Of a DNA stretch of 64,000 nt, positions 56,077 to 64,000 are shown one piece after another. The notes beneath the pieces are model-generated. The model ran no database searches. It saw only the letters and a program-made list of their open reading frames with translations, and was not told where the DNA came from. The stretch's first letter is position 1. Each line of letters starts with the position of its first letter. Source of the stretch: Alphaproteobacteria bacterium (GTDB taxonomy: Bacteria > Pseudomonadota > Alphaproteobacteria > Micavibrionales > Micavibrionaceae); the NCBI GenBank assembly GCA_020442385.1, contig JAGRKE010000006.1:62001-126000 (forward strand), given 5' to 3'. The translations under genes were made by a program, and so were the position numbers.

Positions 56077-56688
56077 ATGGATTATCAATGGCTTCAGTTA
56101 CAATTCGAACACAATCCAGACAAGAGCAAAGCCGGCCTCGCCCACGCTTTGGGACTGGAGCCGCCCGCCATTAGCAAAATTCTCAAAGGCAACCGCCAGA
56201 TTAAGGCGCATGAATATGTGAAAATGCGGCGCTATTTCGGCCTGCCGGTGGATGGCGAAAATGCAGTGTCTTCGCAATCGGTTCTCAAGCCCTTGTCACA
56301 AAACCATCAGGAAAGCTTTCTGCAGGACAAGTCCGATACCGCAGACCAGGAAAACTGGATTATCCCGGAAACCGTTTTAAATCGCCATACCAGCACCTCC
56401 ACCGACAAAATCAAAGTCTTTAGTATCAAAGAAACAGTGATGGAGCCGGACTTCAAAAACGGCGAACATGTGCTGGTCGATTTGTCTGACACGCTGCCCT
56501 CTCCGCCCGGCGTTTATATTATTTCAGACGGCTACAGCTACATGGCGCGCCATTGTGAAATCATTACAGGATCAAAGCCGCCGCAAATTAAAATCTCCGC
56601 GCGCGACGAGAATTTCAACCAACACACCATTTCCCTCGATGATTGCAAGATTATCGGGCGCGTGATTGCAAAGCTTCAGTGGCTTTAA
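56077..56688 (+). CDS. CI-like repressor with inactive S24 domain
   Basis: 203 residues from the ATG at 56077; a GTG eight codons upstream is possible. HTH at about 10-60 ('KAGLAHALGLEPPAISKILKGNRQI'), linker, then an S24/LexA-type C-terminal domain ('KVFSIKETVMEPDFKNGEHVLVDLSD', about 112-190). In LexA/CI the catalytic serine lies in 'DSMEP'; here the residues are 'TVMEP' with no serine, and the lysine region reads 'YMARH'. It therefore seems to dimerise without self-cleavage and not to be an SOS switch. Confidence 0.82.
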   Translation: MDYQWLQLQFEHNPDKSKAGLAHALGLEPPAISKILKGNRQIKAHEYVKMRRYFGLPVDGENAVSSQSVLKPLSQNHQESFLQDKSDTADQENWIIPETVLNRHTSTSTDKIKVFSIKETVMEPDFKNGEHVLVDLSDTLPSPPGVYIISDGYSYMARHCEIITGSKPPQIKISARDENFNQHTISLDDCKIIGRVIAKLQWL

Positions 56689-56737
56689 GGCCCAGCAAAC
56701 AAACTTCCGGGCACTTTATCATGCCGCCCAACTTAGT

Positions 56738-56748
56738 ACGATAATCGT
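56738..56748. repeat. Short palindrome before third regulator
   Basis: ACGAT-A-ATCGT, an 11-base perfect palindrome 37 bases before the ATG of the third regulator. Possible operator; short enough to be chance. Confidence 0.25.
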
Positions 56749-56784
56749 CCACAGTCAAGAGGTTAATAATCCACGCTTTCTGTC

Positions 56785-57006
56785 ATGAAAAATGTTTCTG
56801 GAAAACGCATCAAAGAGGCCCGCAAACACCAAAATCTCAGTCAGGTTGATCTTGCGGCAGCACTGGACGTCGATTGTGATGTCAAACTTGACCGTTCGGA
56901 TATTTCAGAAATTGAGCGCGGTGTGCGCGGGGTTAAGGATTTCGAGCTGGATGCCATCGCGCAAATTCTTGAAGTCAGCCCGGAATGGTTGCTGCGCGGC
57001 GATTAA
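56785..57006 (+). CDS. Small XRE-family HTH regulator
   Basis: 73 residues, almost only a Cro/CI-type HTH ('RIKEARKHQNLSQVDLAAALDVDCDVKLDRSDISEIERG', split by an insert around residues 28-34, then 'EVSPEWLLRGD'). Its stop directly abuts the cysQ stop on the other strand. Confidence 0.85.
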   Translation: MKNVSGKRIKEARKHQNLSQVDLAAALDVDCDVKLDRSDISEIERGVRGVKDFELDAIAQILEVSPEWLLRGD

Positions 57007-57837
57007 TCAGGCCGCATCCTCTTCATCAAACCAGGCAAAAGAGCTGGCGATAAATTCGGGATTGAGGAATTTCGGATTAGCCCCGCCATAACAAAGCTCG
57101 GTCCCGCATTCTTTGGTCAAAAACCCGCCCGCGGCTTTTAACACCGCATGTCCGGCCGCCGTATCCCATTCACACGTCGGACCAAAGCGCGGATAAATAT
57201 CGGCGCGGCCTTCGGCGATCGCGCAAATCTTTAAGGAACTGCCGCGCTTAACCAGTTTTTCAACCTTGAATCCCTCAAGAAATTTATCGAGCTTTTCCGC
57301 ACTGCCATGCGATTTACTGGCCACCACAACCAGCCCGGTACGAGGGATGGGCCGCACACTGATCGGCTTATCCTTATCGCTGTCTTCGCTCCATTTAACC
57401 GCCTGCTCGCCATATCCTGCATACAGCACACCCTTGGCCGGGGCATACACCACGCCCATGATCGGCGTGCCTTTGTGAATAAGCGCGATATTGACCGTGT
57501 AATCACCACCCCCGGCGATGAATTCCTTTGTGCCGTCCAGCGGATCAACCAACCAGAAATACTCCGCCCCATCCAGCGCCGGCGCACGGCCCAGAGCCAC
57601 AGATTCTTCGCCGACCATCGGAATATTCGGCGTGATTTTTTCCAGCGACATTTGGATATACATTTCCGCCTCGCGGTCAGCCAGTGTAACGGGGGAATCA
57701 TCATTTTTGGTATCAACATTCATCGCTTCGATATCATCGAGATATTTCAGCGTGATCTCGCCGGCTTCCAGCGCGATCCGGCGCACCATATTGCACAGCG
57801 CGCCTAAATTTTCGAGGAGTTTATCTTCAGACGGCAA
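57007..57837 (-). CDS. cysQ: 3'(2'),5'-bisphosphate nucleotidase CysQ
   Basis: 276 residues from a TTG at 57837, which has AAGGGG-type ribosome sites upstream and overlaps the cysNC end by 11 bases; an ATG at 57789 is the alternative. The longer frame upstream overlaps cysNC and is not real. Inositol-phosphatase fold with metal motifs 'GEES' (about 85), 'DPLDGTKEF' (about 103-111) and '[10 protein letters not shown]' near 225. CysQ removes the 3'-phosphate from PAP, the by-product of sulfate transfer. Confidence 0.92.
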   Translation of the reverse strand: MPSEDKLLENLGALCNMVRRIALEAGEITLKYLDDIEAMNVDTKNDDSPVTLADREAEMYIQMSLEKITPNIPMVGEESVALGRAPALDGAEYFWLVDPLDGTKEFIAGGGDYTVNIALIHKGTPIMGVVYAPAKGVLYAGYGEQAVKWSEDSDKDKPISVRPIPRTGLVVVASKSHGSAEKLDKFLEGFKVEKLVKRGSSLKICAIAEGRADIYPRFGPTCEWDTAAGHAVLKAAGGFLTKECGTELCYGGANPKFLNPEFIASSFAWFDEEDAA

Positions 57838-59743
57838 TGGCCTTTTCCCCTTTGGTCTCTTCGGAGGCTTTAAGCTCGACCTGCTGCTCAACATATCGCA
57901 GAACTTGCGCCACGCAGGTAGCCACATCATTGGCCTGCGTATCGACAACCATTTCCGGGTTGATCGGCGCTTCGTAAGGGGAATCGATTCCCGTAAAATC
58001 CTCAATCTCTCCGGCGCGGGCCTTCTTATACAGCCCCTTTGGGTCACGAGCCTCACAGGTTTCCAAATCCGCATATACCGAAATCTCGTGGAATTTATCG
58101 GGGCTGGCAGCGCGTGCGCGGTCACGGTCGGCCTGATAGGGTGAGATAAAGGCGGTAATGACAATCTGCCCCGCATCGGCCATCAACGCGGCAACATGCC
58201 CGATACGGCGGATATTTTCCGCGCGGTCTTTCGGCGAGAAGCCAAGATCAGAGTTTAAGCCGTGGCGCACATTGTCACCATCCAGCACATAGGTATGATA
58301 CCCCTTTTCAAACAGGGCCTGCTCCACCGCCATCGCCAATGTCGATTTTCCAGACCCCGACAGGCCGGTAAACCAAAACACGCCGCCATGGTGACCCTGA
58401 CGCTGCGCGCGGATATCGGCAGTCATCAAGTGATCGACCTTGTAAATATTTTCCGATTTCGGCGCATCACGACGCTGATCGGCATAGCCATCCATATTCA
58501 CCGAACCGCCGCCCGCAATATCATAGCCATCATAAAACACAACGCGGCCTGTGCGGTTGTTATCGCTGTAGGGGTCGAGCGGCAGCAAATCACGCGCGCG
58601 GAATGTCACTTCCGCCACGGCGTTACGCGCCACCTCGCCCGCTCTTTCATGCTGGGCCAGATCATCCGTATCAATGACGCGGTCGATCGATTGCACCGTG
58701 ACGGTGGCCTCATGCGTACCGTAGCGCACCTTGTAACTATGCCCAACCTTCAAAGGCTTATGCGAAAGCCAGAAGATATTCGCGCGGAAAACATTCGAAA
58801 GCATTGGCGCGTTAATGTCATGCGAGCCCATATGGCCGCGCTCAACGAAGATGCGCTCATCGAGTGTGATACCGATGGATTCTCCGGCGCGCGCCTCGAC
58901 TTTGCTTTCATCTTTCGGCCAGCTTTCGATGGAGGTCACAACCGCCTTCTCATTGGTCGGTGAGAATAAAATCGTATCGCCGGTGCGCAAAATGCCGGTT
59001 TCAATGCGCCCGACCAGAATGCGGCGCTCTTCATAGCGGTACACATCCTGCACGGGGAAGCGAAGCGGCTGCGCATAGGGCGCGCTGGCGGGCTCGAAAC
59101 TATCGAAGACTTCGGTCAGGCTCTTGCCGTCATACCAGTCCAGATTGTCGCCGCGTTTTGAAATCATGTCGCCATGACGCGCGGAAATCGGCGTGATATG
59201 GCTGGGGTGCAAATTGATAGAATTCAGATATTCGGTAACCTGTTTGCTAACCTTGTCGAAGACTTCCGGGTCATGACCGACCATATCCATCTTGTTAATC
59301 ACAACGCCGATTTGTTTCATGCCAAGCAGTGAGAGCAAGTAAGCATGGCGCTTAGTTTGTTCGCGTACACCTTCATTGGCATCGACCACCAAGATCGCAG
59401 CTTCGGCCTGCGCCGCGCCGCTTACCATATTTTTCAAAAACTCGCGGTGGCCCGGCGCATCGATAATCACATAGTCGCGTTGATCGGTATTAAACCAGAT
59501 TTGCGTCGTATCAATCGTAATCGCCTGATCGCGCTCGGCCTGAAACGCATCGAGCACAAAGGACCATTCCAGCGCGTCTGTCCCGCGGCGCTTACAAATC
59601 TCCTGCAGCTCTTCATATTTGCCCTCAGGCAAAGAGTCCGTGTCATAGAGCAAACGACCAATCAAGGTCGACTTCCCATGGTCGACATGGCCGACAATCA
59701 CAACGCGGAAAAGCTGTTTTGATGGGTTTGTTTCTTTGCTCAT
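57827..59743 (-). CDS. cysNC: Sulfate adenylyltransferase subunit 1 / APS kinase fusion
   Basis: 638 residues. N-terminal GTPase half (about 10-430) with '[12 protein letters not shown]' and '[12 protein letters not shown]' as in CysN, and C-terminal APS kinase half (about 445-620) with '[12 protein letters not shown]' and '[15 protein letters not shown]'. It makes APS with CysD, then PAPS. A fused APS kinase points to making PAPS, the sulfate donor, and not only to assimilation. It lies 2 bases after cysD. Confidence 0.96.
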   Translation of the reverse strand: MSKETNPSKQLFRVVIVGHVDHGKSTLIGRLLYDTDSLPEGKYEELQEICKRRGTDALEWSFVLDAFQAERDQAITIDTTQIWFNTDQRDYVIIDAPGHREFLKNMVSGAAQAEAAILVVDANEGVREQTKRHAYLLSLLGMKQIGVVINKMDMVGHDPEVFDKVSKQVTEYLNSINLHPSHITPISARHGDMISKRGDNLDWYDGKSLTEVFDSFEPASAPYAQPLRFPVQDVYRYEERRILVGRIETGILRTGDTILFSPTNEKAVVTSIESWPKDESKVEARAGESIGITLDERIFVERGHMGSHDINAPMLSNVFRANIFWLSHKPLKVGHSYKVRYGTHEATVTVQSIDRVIDTDDLAQHERAGEVARNAVAEVTFRARDLLPLDPYSDNNRTGRVVFYDGYDIAGGGSVNMDGYADQRRDAPKSENIYKVDHLMTADIRAQRQGHHGGVFWFTGLSGSGKSTLAMAVEQALFEKGYHTYVLDGDNVRHGLNSDLGFSPKDRAENIRRIGHVAALMADAGQIVITAFISPYQADRDRARAASPDKFHEISVYADLETCEARDPKGLYKKARAGEIEDFTGIDSPYEAPINPEMVVDTQANDVATCVAQVLRYVEQQVELKASEETKGEKAIAV

Positions 59744-59745
59744 TG

Positions 59746-60558
59746 TTACATATACCCCCGCGCGCGTAGCTTTTCGAAGCTGTCTTCTGTTTCTTTATCC
59801 ATGGTGCGGCCCGCGCGCTCGCTCACCGTTGTTGTTTCCAATTCGGCGATGATTTCATCAATGTTCGAGGCCGTGCTTTCCACCGGGAAAGTGATGTTCT
59901 TTTCGCCAAGGCTGCGGTAGCGTTTCATCACGCCGTTTTCATCCGGGCGCGCCAGATACAGATCGCAATAGGGAATGCCCTCGCGCTGGTGATAGCGCCA
60001 GATATCCACTTCCGTCCATTGCAAAATCGGGTGCACGCGTAAATGGCAGCCTTCGGGGAATTCTGTTTTATATTGATCCCAGAACTCAGGCGGCTGGTCT
60101 TTAAAATCCCAAGAGCCATCTTCGCTGCGCGGTGAGAATACGCGCTCTTTGGCGCGCAAACCCTGCTCGTCACGGCGGATGCCGCCGATCATGCCCTTGA
60201 ATTTATATTGCTCCATCAGGGTTTTTAAGCCTTCTGTTTTGCGCATCGCCGCGCGGGTGTTGGGCGGCAGGGTTTTGTCCATATCTTCTTCGGGCGGGCA
60301 CATCCAGTTGATGCAATCCAAATCCCATTCTTCGATCAAGCGGTCACGGAAGGCATAGACCTCATCCATTTCCTGCTCGGTATCGAGCAAAATCACCGGG
60401 AAGGGCACGCGTCCAAAGAACGCCTTGCGCACCATCCACAGCAGCGCGGTGGAATCCTTGCCGATAGACCACATCATACCCAGCGGGTGCAGGCGATTAT
60501 ACGCCTCCCGGATGATATAAATCGTTTGGGCCTCAAGCTCGTCGAGATAATTATGCAA
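59746..60558 (-). CDS. cysD: Sulfate adenylyltransferase subunit 2
   Basis: 270 residues from a TTG start, which is supported by AAGGA 8 bases upstream and by the family N-terminus ('[15 protein letters not shown]'). The ATP-pyrophosphatase loop is '[11 protein letters not shown]'. With CysN it makes APS from sulfate and ATP. Second gene of ugd-cysD-cysNC-cysQ. Confidence 0.94.
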   Translation of the reverse strand: MHNYLDELEAQTIYIIREAYNRLHPLGMMWSIGKDSTALLWMVRKAFFGRVPFPVILLDTEQEMDEVYAFRDRLIEEWDLDCINWMCPPEEDMDKTLPPNTRAAMRKTEGLKTLMEQYKFKGMIGGIRRDEQGLRAKERVFSPRSEDGSWDFKDQPPEFWDQYKTEFPEGCHLRVHPILQWTEVDIWRYHQREGIPYCDLYLARPDENGVMKRYRSLGEKNITFPVESTASNIDEIIAELETTTVSERAGRTMDKETEDSFEKLRARGYM

Positions 60559-60606
60559 CAGACTAATCCTTAGTTTTAGCTTTAAGTTTTAACGGGTACA
60601 GACTAT

Positions 60607-61974
60607 CTAATTTTGCGCCGCTTTTTGCAACCCCGAAACAGCCGGGGGCTTCACTTCTCTACGGCCAATTGAGAGATAATGGAAGCCGCGCTTCTCCATA
60701 TCGCTGGTTTTATAAATATTGCGCAGATCAACAATGCGCTTTTCTTTCATCAAATCGGCGATGCGGTCCAAATCCAGCGCGCGGAATTCGTTCCATTCTG
60801 TGATAATCACCAAGACATCGGCATCCTTGCAGACATCGTATGAGCTTTCACACCATTCAACATCATCAAGTTCCTTGGCCGCCTCTTCCATCGCCGCCGG
60901 ATCATACGCGGCAATCTTTGCGCCTTCTTCTTGCAACAGCGGAATAATCGCCAGAGACGGCGCTTCGCGCACATCATCCGTATTGGGCTTGAAAGACACT
61001 CCAAGCACACCTACGCGCAAACCATCAACACTGCCGCCGCAGGCGGTGATCACCCGCTCGGCCATCGAGCGTTGACGCTCCGCATTGACCCAGACAACCG
61101 TCTCAACAATATTTTGCGCCGCGCCGTATTTCTGACCGATCTGGGTTAGCGCCAACGTATCCTTCGGAAAGCACGAGCCGCCATAGCCCGGCCCGGCATG
61201 TAGAAATTTCGAGCCAATCCGCCCGTCCAAACCAATGCCCCGCGCGACGGCCTTCACATTCGCGCCGGTCTTTTCACACAAATTGGCAATTTCATTGATA
61301 AAGGTAATCTTGGTCGCCAAAAACGCATTGGCCGCATATTTGATCGTTTCCGAGGTTTCGGGCGTTGTAATTACCATCGGCGTTTCATTCAGATAAAGCG
61401 GCCGGTAGAGCGCCTTCATGACATCTGTAGCACGCTCTGAATCCGTACCAATCACAACGCGGTCCGGACGCATAAAGTCATTAATCGCCGCGCCTTCACG
61501 CAAAAATTCCGGGTTTGAGCACACATCAAACTCAACATCACTTTTACCCAGCGCGGTCAGCTCTTCACTGACAATCTTATGAACCTCGCGCGCCGTGCCC
61601 ACAGGAACAGTTGATTTAGTCACAATAACCGTATAGCCCTCAAGCGCGCCGGCGATTTCCTTGGCGGCAGCATAAACGTAAGACATATCGGCGTGCCCGT
61701 CGGCCTCACGCGCGGGCGTGCCCACGGCGATAAACACGGCATCAGAACCACTGACGGCTTCTTTCAGGTTGGTTGTAAAAGAAATGCGCCCGCTTTTAAT
61801 CTGCTTTTCCAGCAAATCGTCAAGGCCAGGCTCGTAAATAGGAATTTCACCTTTTTTCAGGCGCTCAATCTTGCCCGCGTCCTTATCACAACACACAACA
61901 TTGATCCCGAATTCGGCGAAGCATGTTCCCGAAACCAGACCAACATAACCTGTTCCAACCATTCCTATGCGCAT
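60607..61974 (-). CDS. ugd: UDP-glucose 6-dehydrogenase
   Basis: 455 residues. NAD site 'MIGMVGTGYVGLVSGTCFAE'-type start (residues 1-18), the catalytic cysteine in 'GSCFPKDT' near residue 263, and the C-terminal 'GVSFKPNTDDVREAPS' block. It oxidises UDP-glucose to UDP-glucuronate for acidic surface sugars. GAGGAA lies 11 bases upstream of the ATG. It heads the sulfate-activation genes after a 48-base gap. Confidence 0.95.
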   Translation of the reverse strand: MRIGMVGTGYVGLVSGTCFAEFGINVVCCDKDAGKIERLKKGEIPIYEPGLDDLLEKQIKSGRISFTTNLKEAVSGSDAVFIAVGTPAREADGHADMSYVYAAAKEIAGALEGYTVIVTKSTVPVGTAREVHKIVSEELTALGKSDVEFDVCSNPEFLREGAAINDFMRPDRVVIGTDSERATDVMKALYRPLYLNETPMVITTPETSETIKYAANAFLATKITFINEIANLCEKTGANVKAVARGIGLDGRIGSKFLHAGPGYGGSCFPKDTLALTQIGQKYGAAQNIVETVVWVNAERQRSMAERVITACGGSVDGLRVGVLGVSFKPNTDDVREAPSLAIIPLLQEEGAKIAAYDPAAMEEAAKELDDVEWCESSYDVCKDADVLVIITEWNEFRALDLDRIADLMKEKRIVDLRNIYKTSDMEKRGFHYLSIGRREVKPPAVSGLQKAAQN

Positions 61975-62040
61975 GTGGCTTATTTCCTCGTGTAATTGGC
62001 ATTCTCGCCCGCGGAGCTTAGCGAATTTTACAGCCCCTTA

Positions 62041-62074
62041 AAAGGCTTAATTCTTCAAGTATTTAGAAGCCTTT
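62041..62074. repeat. Inverted repeat in ugd-sapC gap
   Basis: AAAGGCTT-(18)-AAGCCTTT, an 8-bp inverted repeat in the 234-base AT-rich divergent gap, about 70 bases before the ugd start. Possible operator; no clear promoter was picked out. Confidence 0.3.
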
Positions 62075-62208
62075 AGAGTTAGCCAAAAATTTACCTTTTA
62101 TCCTTACATTGAAATATATAGACTCATATTTAATTGCGCGCATTTTTTATTTTCTATAACATTGCCGCTCACTTAATAAATTCAGACTTTTCAAAGGGAT
62201 AGTTAGGA

Positions 62209-63000
62209 ATGGCTAAAAAAACCGACAAAAAAGACACAAAAAAATCCAGTGAAAGCGCAGCGCCGCAGGGTGCGATGCCGCTCTTTTATTCCAACCCGAT
62301 GCCGCTGGATGCAAAGGAACACGCCAAACTGGCCCTAAAAGAAAATTTCGGCTTTGGATTTACGAAAGGCGTGAACGCTGTTCCGATCAACCTTATCGAA
62401 ATGCCGCAAATTTGTCACTTTTACCCGATCGCTTTCGCTCCAGACGGCAGCGCCACGCCGGTCGCCATTTTGGGTCTGCGCGATAATGAAAACCTTTTCT
62501 TGAATGAGGATAACAGCTGGGAAGACGCTTATATTCCGGCTTATATCCGCCGTTACCCCTTTATTTTCTCGGAAATGCCTGATGGTGATCAACTCACGCT
62601 ATGTGTCGATAACAATTCAGACATTCTGGCAAAAAAAGGAGATCAAACGTTTTTTGATAAAGACGGCAAACCGAGCGCGCTTTCAAGAAATGCTCTTGAG
62701 TTTTGCAAATCTTACCACGCCGCTGCCCAACAAACCGTTGAATTCAGCAAAGCGCTGGAAAAGCATAAGCTGTTGGTTGACCGCGAAGCACAAATCAATG
62801 TCGCCGGAAATCAGCGGATTAATTTCTCCGGTTTTAAGATTATTGATGAACAAAAACTGGCTGAGCTGGATGATAAAGCCTTCCTCGACTTACGCCAAAA
62901 AGGCTGGCTACCGTTTATTTATGCGCATCTATTCTCCGGTGCACAATGGCAACGCCTGTCACATATGCTGACCCAAAAGCTTGGTAGAGAAGCCGCTTAA
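62209..63000 (+). CDS. SapC family protein
   Basis: 263 residues. A lysine-rich start (to about 20), then the SapC pattern: 'PLFYSNPMPLDAKEHAKLALKE', 'FYPIAFAPDGSATPVAILGLRDNENLFLN' (in segments), 'YIPAYIRRYPFIFSE' and a C-terminal 'LRQKGWLPFIYAHLFSGAQWQRL'. SapC is linked to S-layer or surface protein systems in Campylobacter and is common in alphaproteobacteria, but its activity is not known. No signal peptide. Confidence 0.88.
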   Translation: MAKKTDKKDTKKSSESAAPQGAMPLFYSNPMPLDAKEHAKLALKENFGFGFTKGVNAVPINLIEMPQICHFYPIAFAPDGSATPVAILGLRDNENLFLNEDNSWEDAYIPAYIRRYPFIFSEMPDGDQLTLCVDNNSDILAKKGDQTFFDKDGKPSALSRNALEFCKSYHAAAQQTVEFSKALEKHKLLVDREAQINVAGNQRINFSGFKIIDEQKLAELDDKAFLDLRQKGWLPFIYAHLFSGAQWQRLSHMLTQKLGREAA

Positions 63001-63050
63001 GACCTCTTCCACAGACTTTCTGGTTTTTATGGAATTGAATTCTTGAATCA

Positions 63051-63080
63051 AAAGCCATCCCATGCTAGGGATGGCTTTAC
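63051..63080 (+). terminator. Hairpin after sapC, weak terminator
   Basis: An 11-bp perfect stem AAAGCCATCCC / GGGATGGCTTT with a six-base loop, 50 bases after the sapC stop. The T run is only three, so termination may be partial. Confidence 0.5.
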
Positions 63081-63107
63081 TATTCCGAACTTAAAAGAGG
63101 TTTTAAT

Positions 63108-63650
63108 ATGGCGAAAGTTGGCGCACAACGGGCGGCTGAGCTCACAGGGAAATCAAAATCCACCATTCAGCGGGCAATGAATAATGGTAAGCTCTCATAC
63201 GAATTGGACTCAAATGGCCGCCGTGTCATTGATGCCTCCGAACTGGACCGCGCCTTCGGCCTGAGACCATCAGAAACCAATCAAAAATCTGTCGAGCAAG
63301 AGCTTGAAAAAGCCTCAGCCCTGATTGAGATGGAGCGTATGAAAATGCGCATCAAAATGCTCGAAGCGCAGCTTGAAACCTCCGAGACCCAGATTGAAGA
63401 CCTCAAAGCCCAGCGCGACCAGTGGCAAAAGCAAGCCTCTCAAGTTTTGATCACCAGCCAGTTTTCACAAAAGCAAGCTGAAGAATTGCAAGCGCGCATT
63501 GACGAAAGCAAGCGCCGCGCCGAAGAGCGCCGCAAGCAGCGTCTGGAGCAAAAAATGCAATCCTTCCGCCCCGACAATGAGAATGCCCAAGATACCGCGC
63601 AGGGATTCACATTCAACGGTCTGTGGAAGCGCGTTAAAGGCCAGCGTTAA
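63108..63650 (+). CDS. HTH plus coiled-coil DNA-binding protein
   Basis: 180 residues. The N-terminus (about 5-55, 'RAAELTGKSKSTIQRAMNNGKLSYELDSNGRRVIDASELDRAFG' in pieces) is an excisionase/MerR-like winged HTH. The rest is a long charged coiled coil (about 65-155), then 'FNGLWKRVKG'. Similar HTH-coiled-coil proteins are common on plasmids near replication or mobilisation genes, but none of those genes is seen here. AAGAGG precedes the ATG. Confidence 0.75.
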   Translation: MAKVGAQRAAELTGKSKSTIQRAMNNGKLSYELDSNGRRVIDASELDRAFGLRPSETNQKSVEQELEKASALIEMERMKMRIKMLEAQLETSETQIEDLKAQRDQWQKQASQVLITSQFSQKQAEELQARIDESKRRAEERRKQRLEQKMQSFRPDNENAQDTAQGFTFNGLWKRVKGQR

Positions 63651-63710
63651 TCACGCAGATATCCTTCACAAAAATTCACTTTTGCCCCTTAAAAATGTTA
63701 AGATGGGGGT

Positions 63711-64000
63711 ATGAGCATTCACGGGCATTTGCGGGGCCTCGCCCTTTCCTTTCTTCTGATCAGTTTGACGTGCCTTGGTGCGCGCATTGCGCCTGCGCAA
63801 GATGCGGGAGAGCTTTTGCTTGATGCGCCGGTTTCACAGCAAAGCACTGCCGAAAATGAGGAAGAAGACATTCCCGATGAATATTTCGATGAGGCCATTG
63901 GTTTTCTTGAGCAATGCCAAGCCAAGCCGCAACTGCAAAGCCATTATGACTGCGAGTGCTTATCCTCCAGCCTCCTTGATCTGAGGATCAAAACCGGACC
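63711..64000 (+). CDS. Secreted protein, 5' part only
   Basis: Runs off the right edge; 96 residues visible. A signal peptide (about 1-30, 'RIAPAQ') is followed by an acidic stretch and three cysteines ('EQCQAK...YDCECLSS'). Not recognised. The cysteines suggest disulfides or a small cysteine-rich periplasmic domain. Confidence 0.6.
   Translation, partial: MSIHGHLRGLALSFLLISLTCLGARIAPAQDAGELLLDAPVSQQSTAENEEEDIPDEYFDEAIGFLEQCQAKPQLQSHYDCECLSSSLLDLRIKTG

Noticed and set aside
55552..57006. Toxin-antitoxin pair or prophage immunity region
   Set aside because: None of the three HTH proteins has a toxin partner or phage genes nearby, and the S24 domain lacks its catalytic serine.
57838..58176. 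Upstream extension of the cysQ frame
   Set aside because: It overlaps the APS kinase end of cysNC in another frame and reads as low-complexity arginine/proline-rich sequence typical of a shadow frame.
1..64000. CRISPR arrays, tRNA or rRNA genes, insertion sequences
   Set aside because: No regularly spaced repeats, cloverleaf-like segments, or transposase genes were seen on either strand.

Overview
The window is a piece of bacterial chromosome with roughly half G+C, and the gene set points to an alphaproteobacterium. The lineage markers are the divK-pleD pair, HdaA, an EipB-like DUF1849 protein, the 48-residue aa3-type oxidase subunit IV, and the blocks plsY-dprA-topA-rnr-rpmG, purM-purN next to a DUF2066/permease/hdaA block, and ETF-QO/TPR/ispE. 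A free-living, surface-active organism such as a Micavibrio-like or Rhodospirillales-type bacterium would fit. That placement is inference, because no rRNA gene is present.

Layout. 1-4.7 kb: a type IV pilus or related secretion operon on the minus strand (response regulator, lipoprotein secretin, ASH-repeat/PilP-like protein, truncated next gene), with a divergent prepilin peptidase. 4.7-13.8 kb: plus-strand housekeeping run (CoA-transferase, pyrB, plsY, dprA, topA, rnr, rpmG); pyrC is absent from its usual place. 13.8-18.8 kb: cell-cycle and c-di-GMP signalling (pleD, divK), an EipB-like envelope protein, a degenerate GGDEF protein behind a sigma-54-like promoter, and two poorly known proteins. 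18.9-27.5 kb: aspS, rnd, sixA-like, hdaA, permease, DUF2066, purM, purN and a small oxidase subunit. 27.5-37 kb: a large hybrid histidine kinase, ndk, an AT-rich orphan with a possible RelA/SpoT-like fold, alaS and a lytic transglycosylase. 37-44.6 kb: family 4 UDG, ETF-QO, a TPR lipoprotein, ispE and a PodJ-like polarity protein.

44.7-57 kb is the most unusual part. A TPR-sulfotransferase diverges from a DUF4402 pilin/adhesin-like gene across a 340-base gap full of inverted repeats. A SET-like protein gene, a second DUF4402 gene, a fimbrial chaperone, an usher carrying a C-terminal AMIN domain, and a proline-rich protein with a related AMIN domain follow, then three small regulators. I read this as a chaperone-usher surface-fibre locus with a peptidoglycan-binding twist and possible modifying enzymes beside it. 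57-62 kb: ugd-cysD-cysNC-cysQ, which would make UDP-glucuronate and PAPS and recycle PAP, so it could supply the sulfotransferase. 62-64 kb: a SapC-family protein, a HTH/coiled-coil protein and a truncated secreted protein.

No tRNA, rRNA, CRISPR array, insertion sequence or prophage was seen. Many neighbouring genes overlap or nearly touch, and several intrinsic terminators lie between or inside convergent gene ends.
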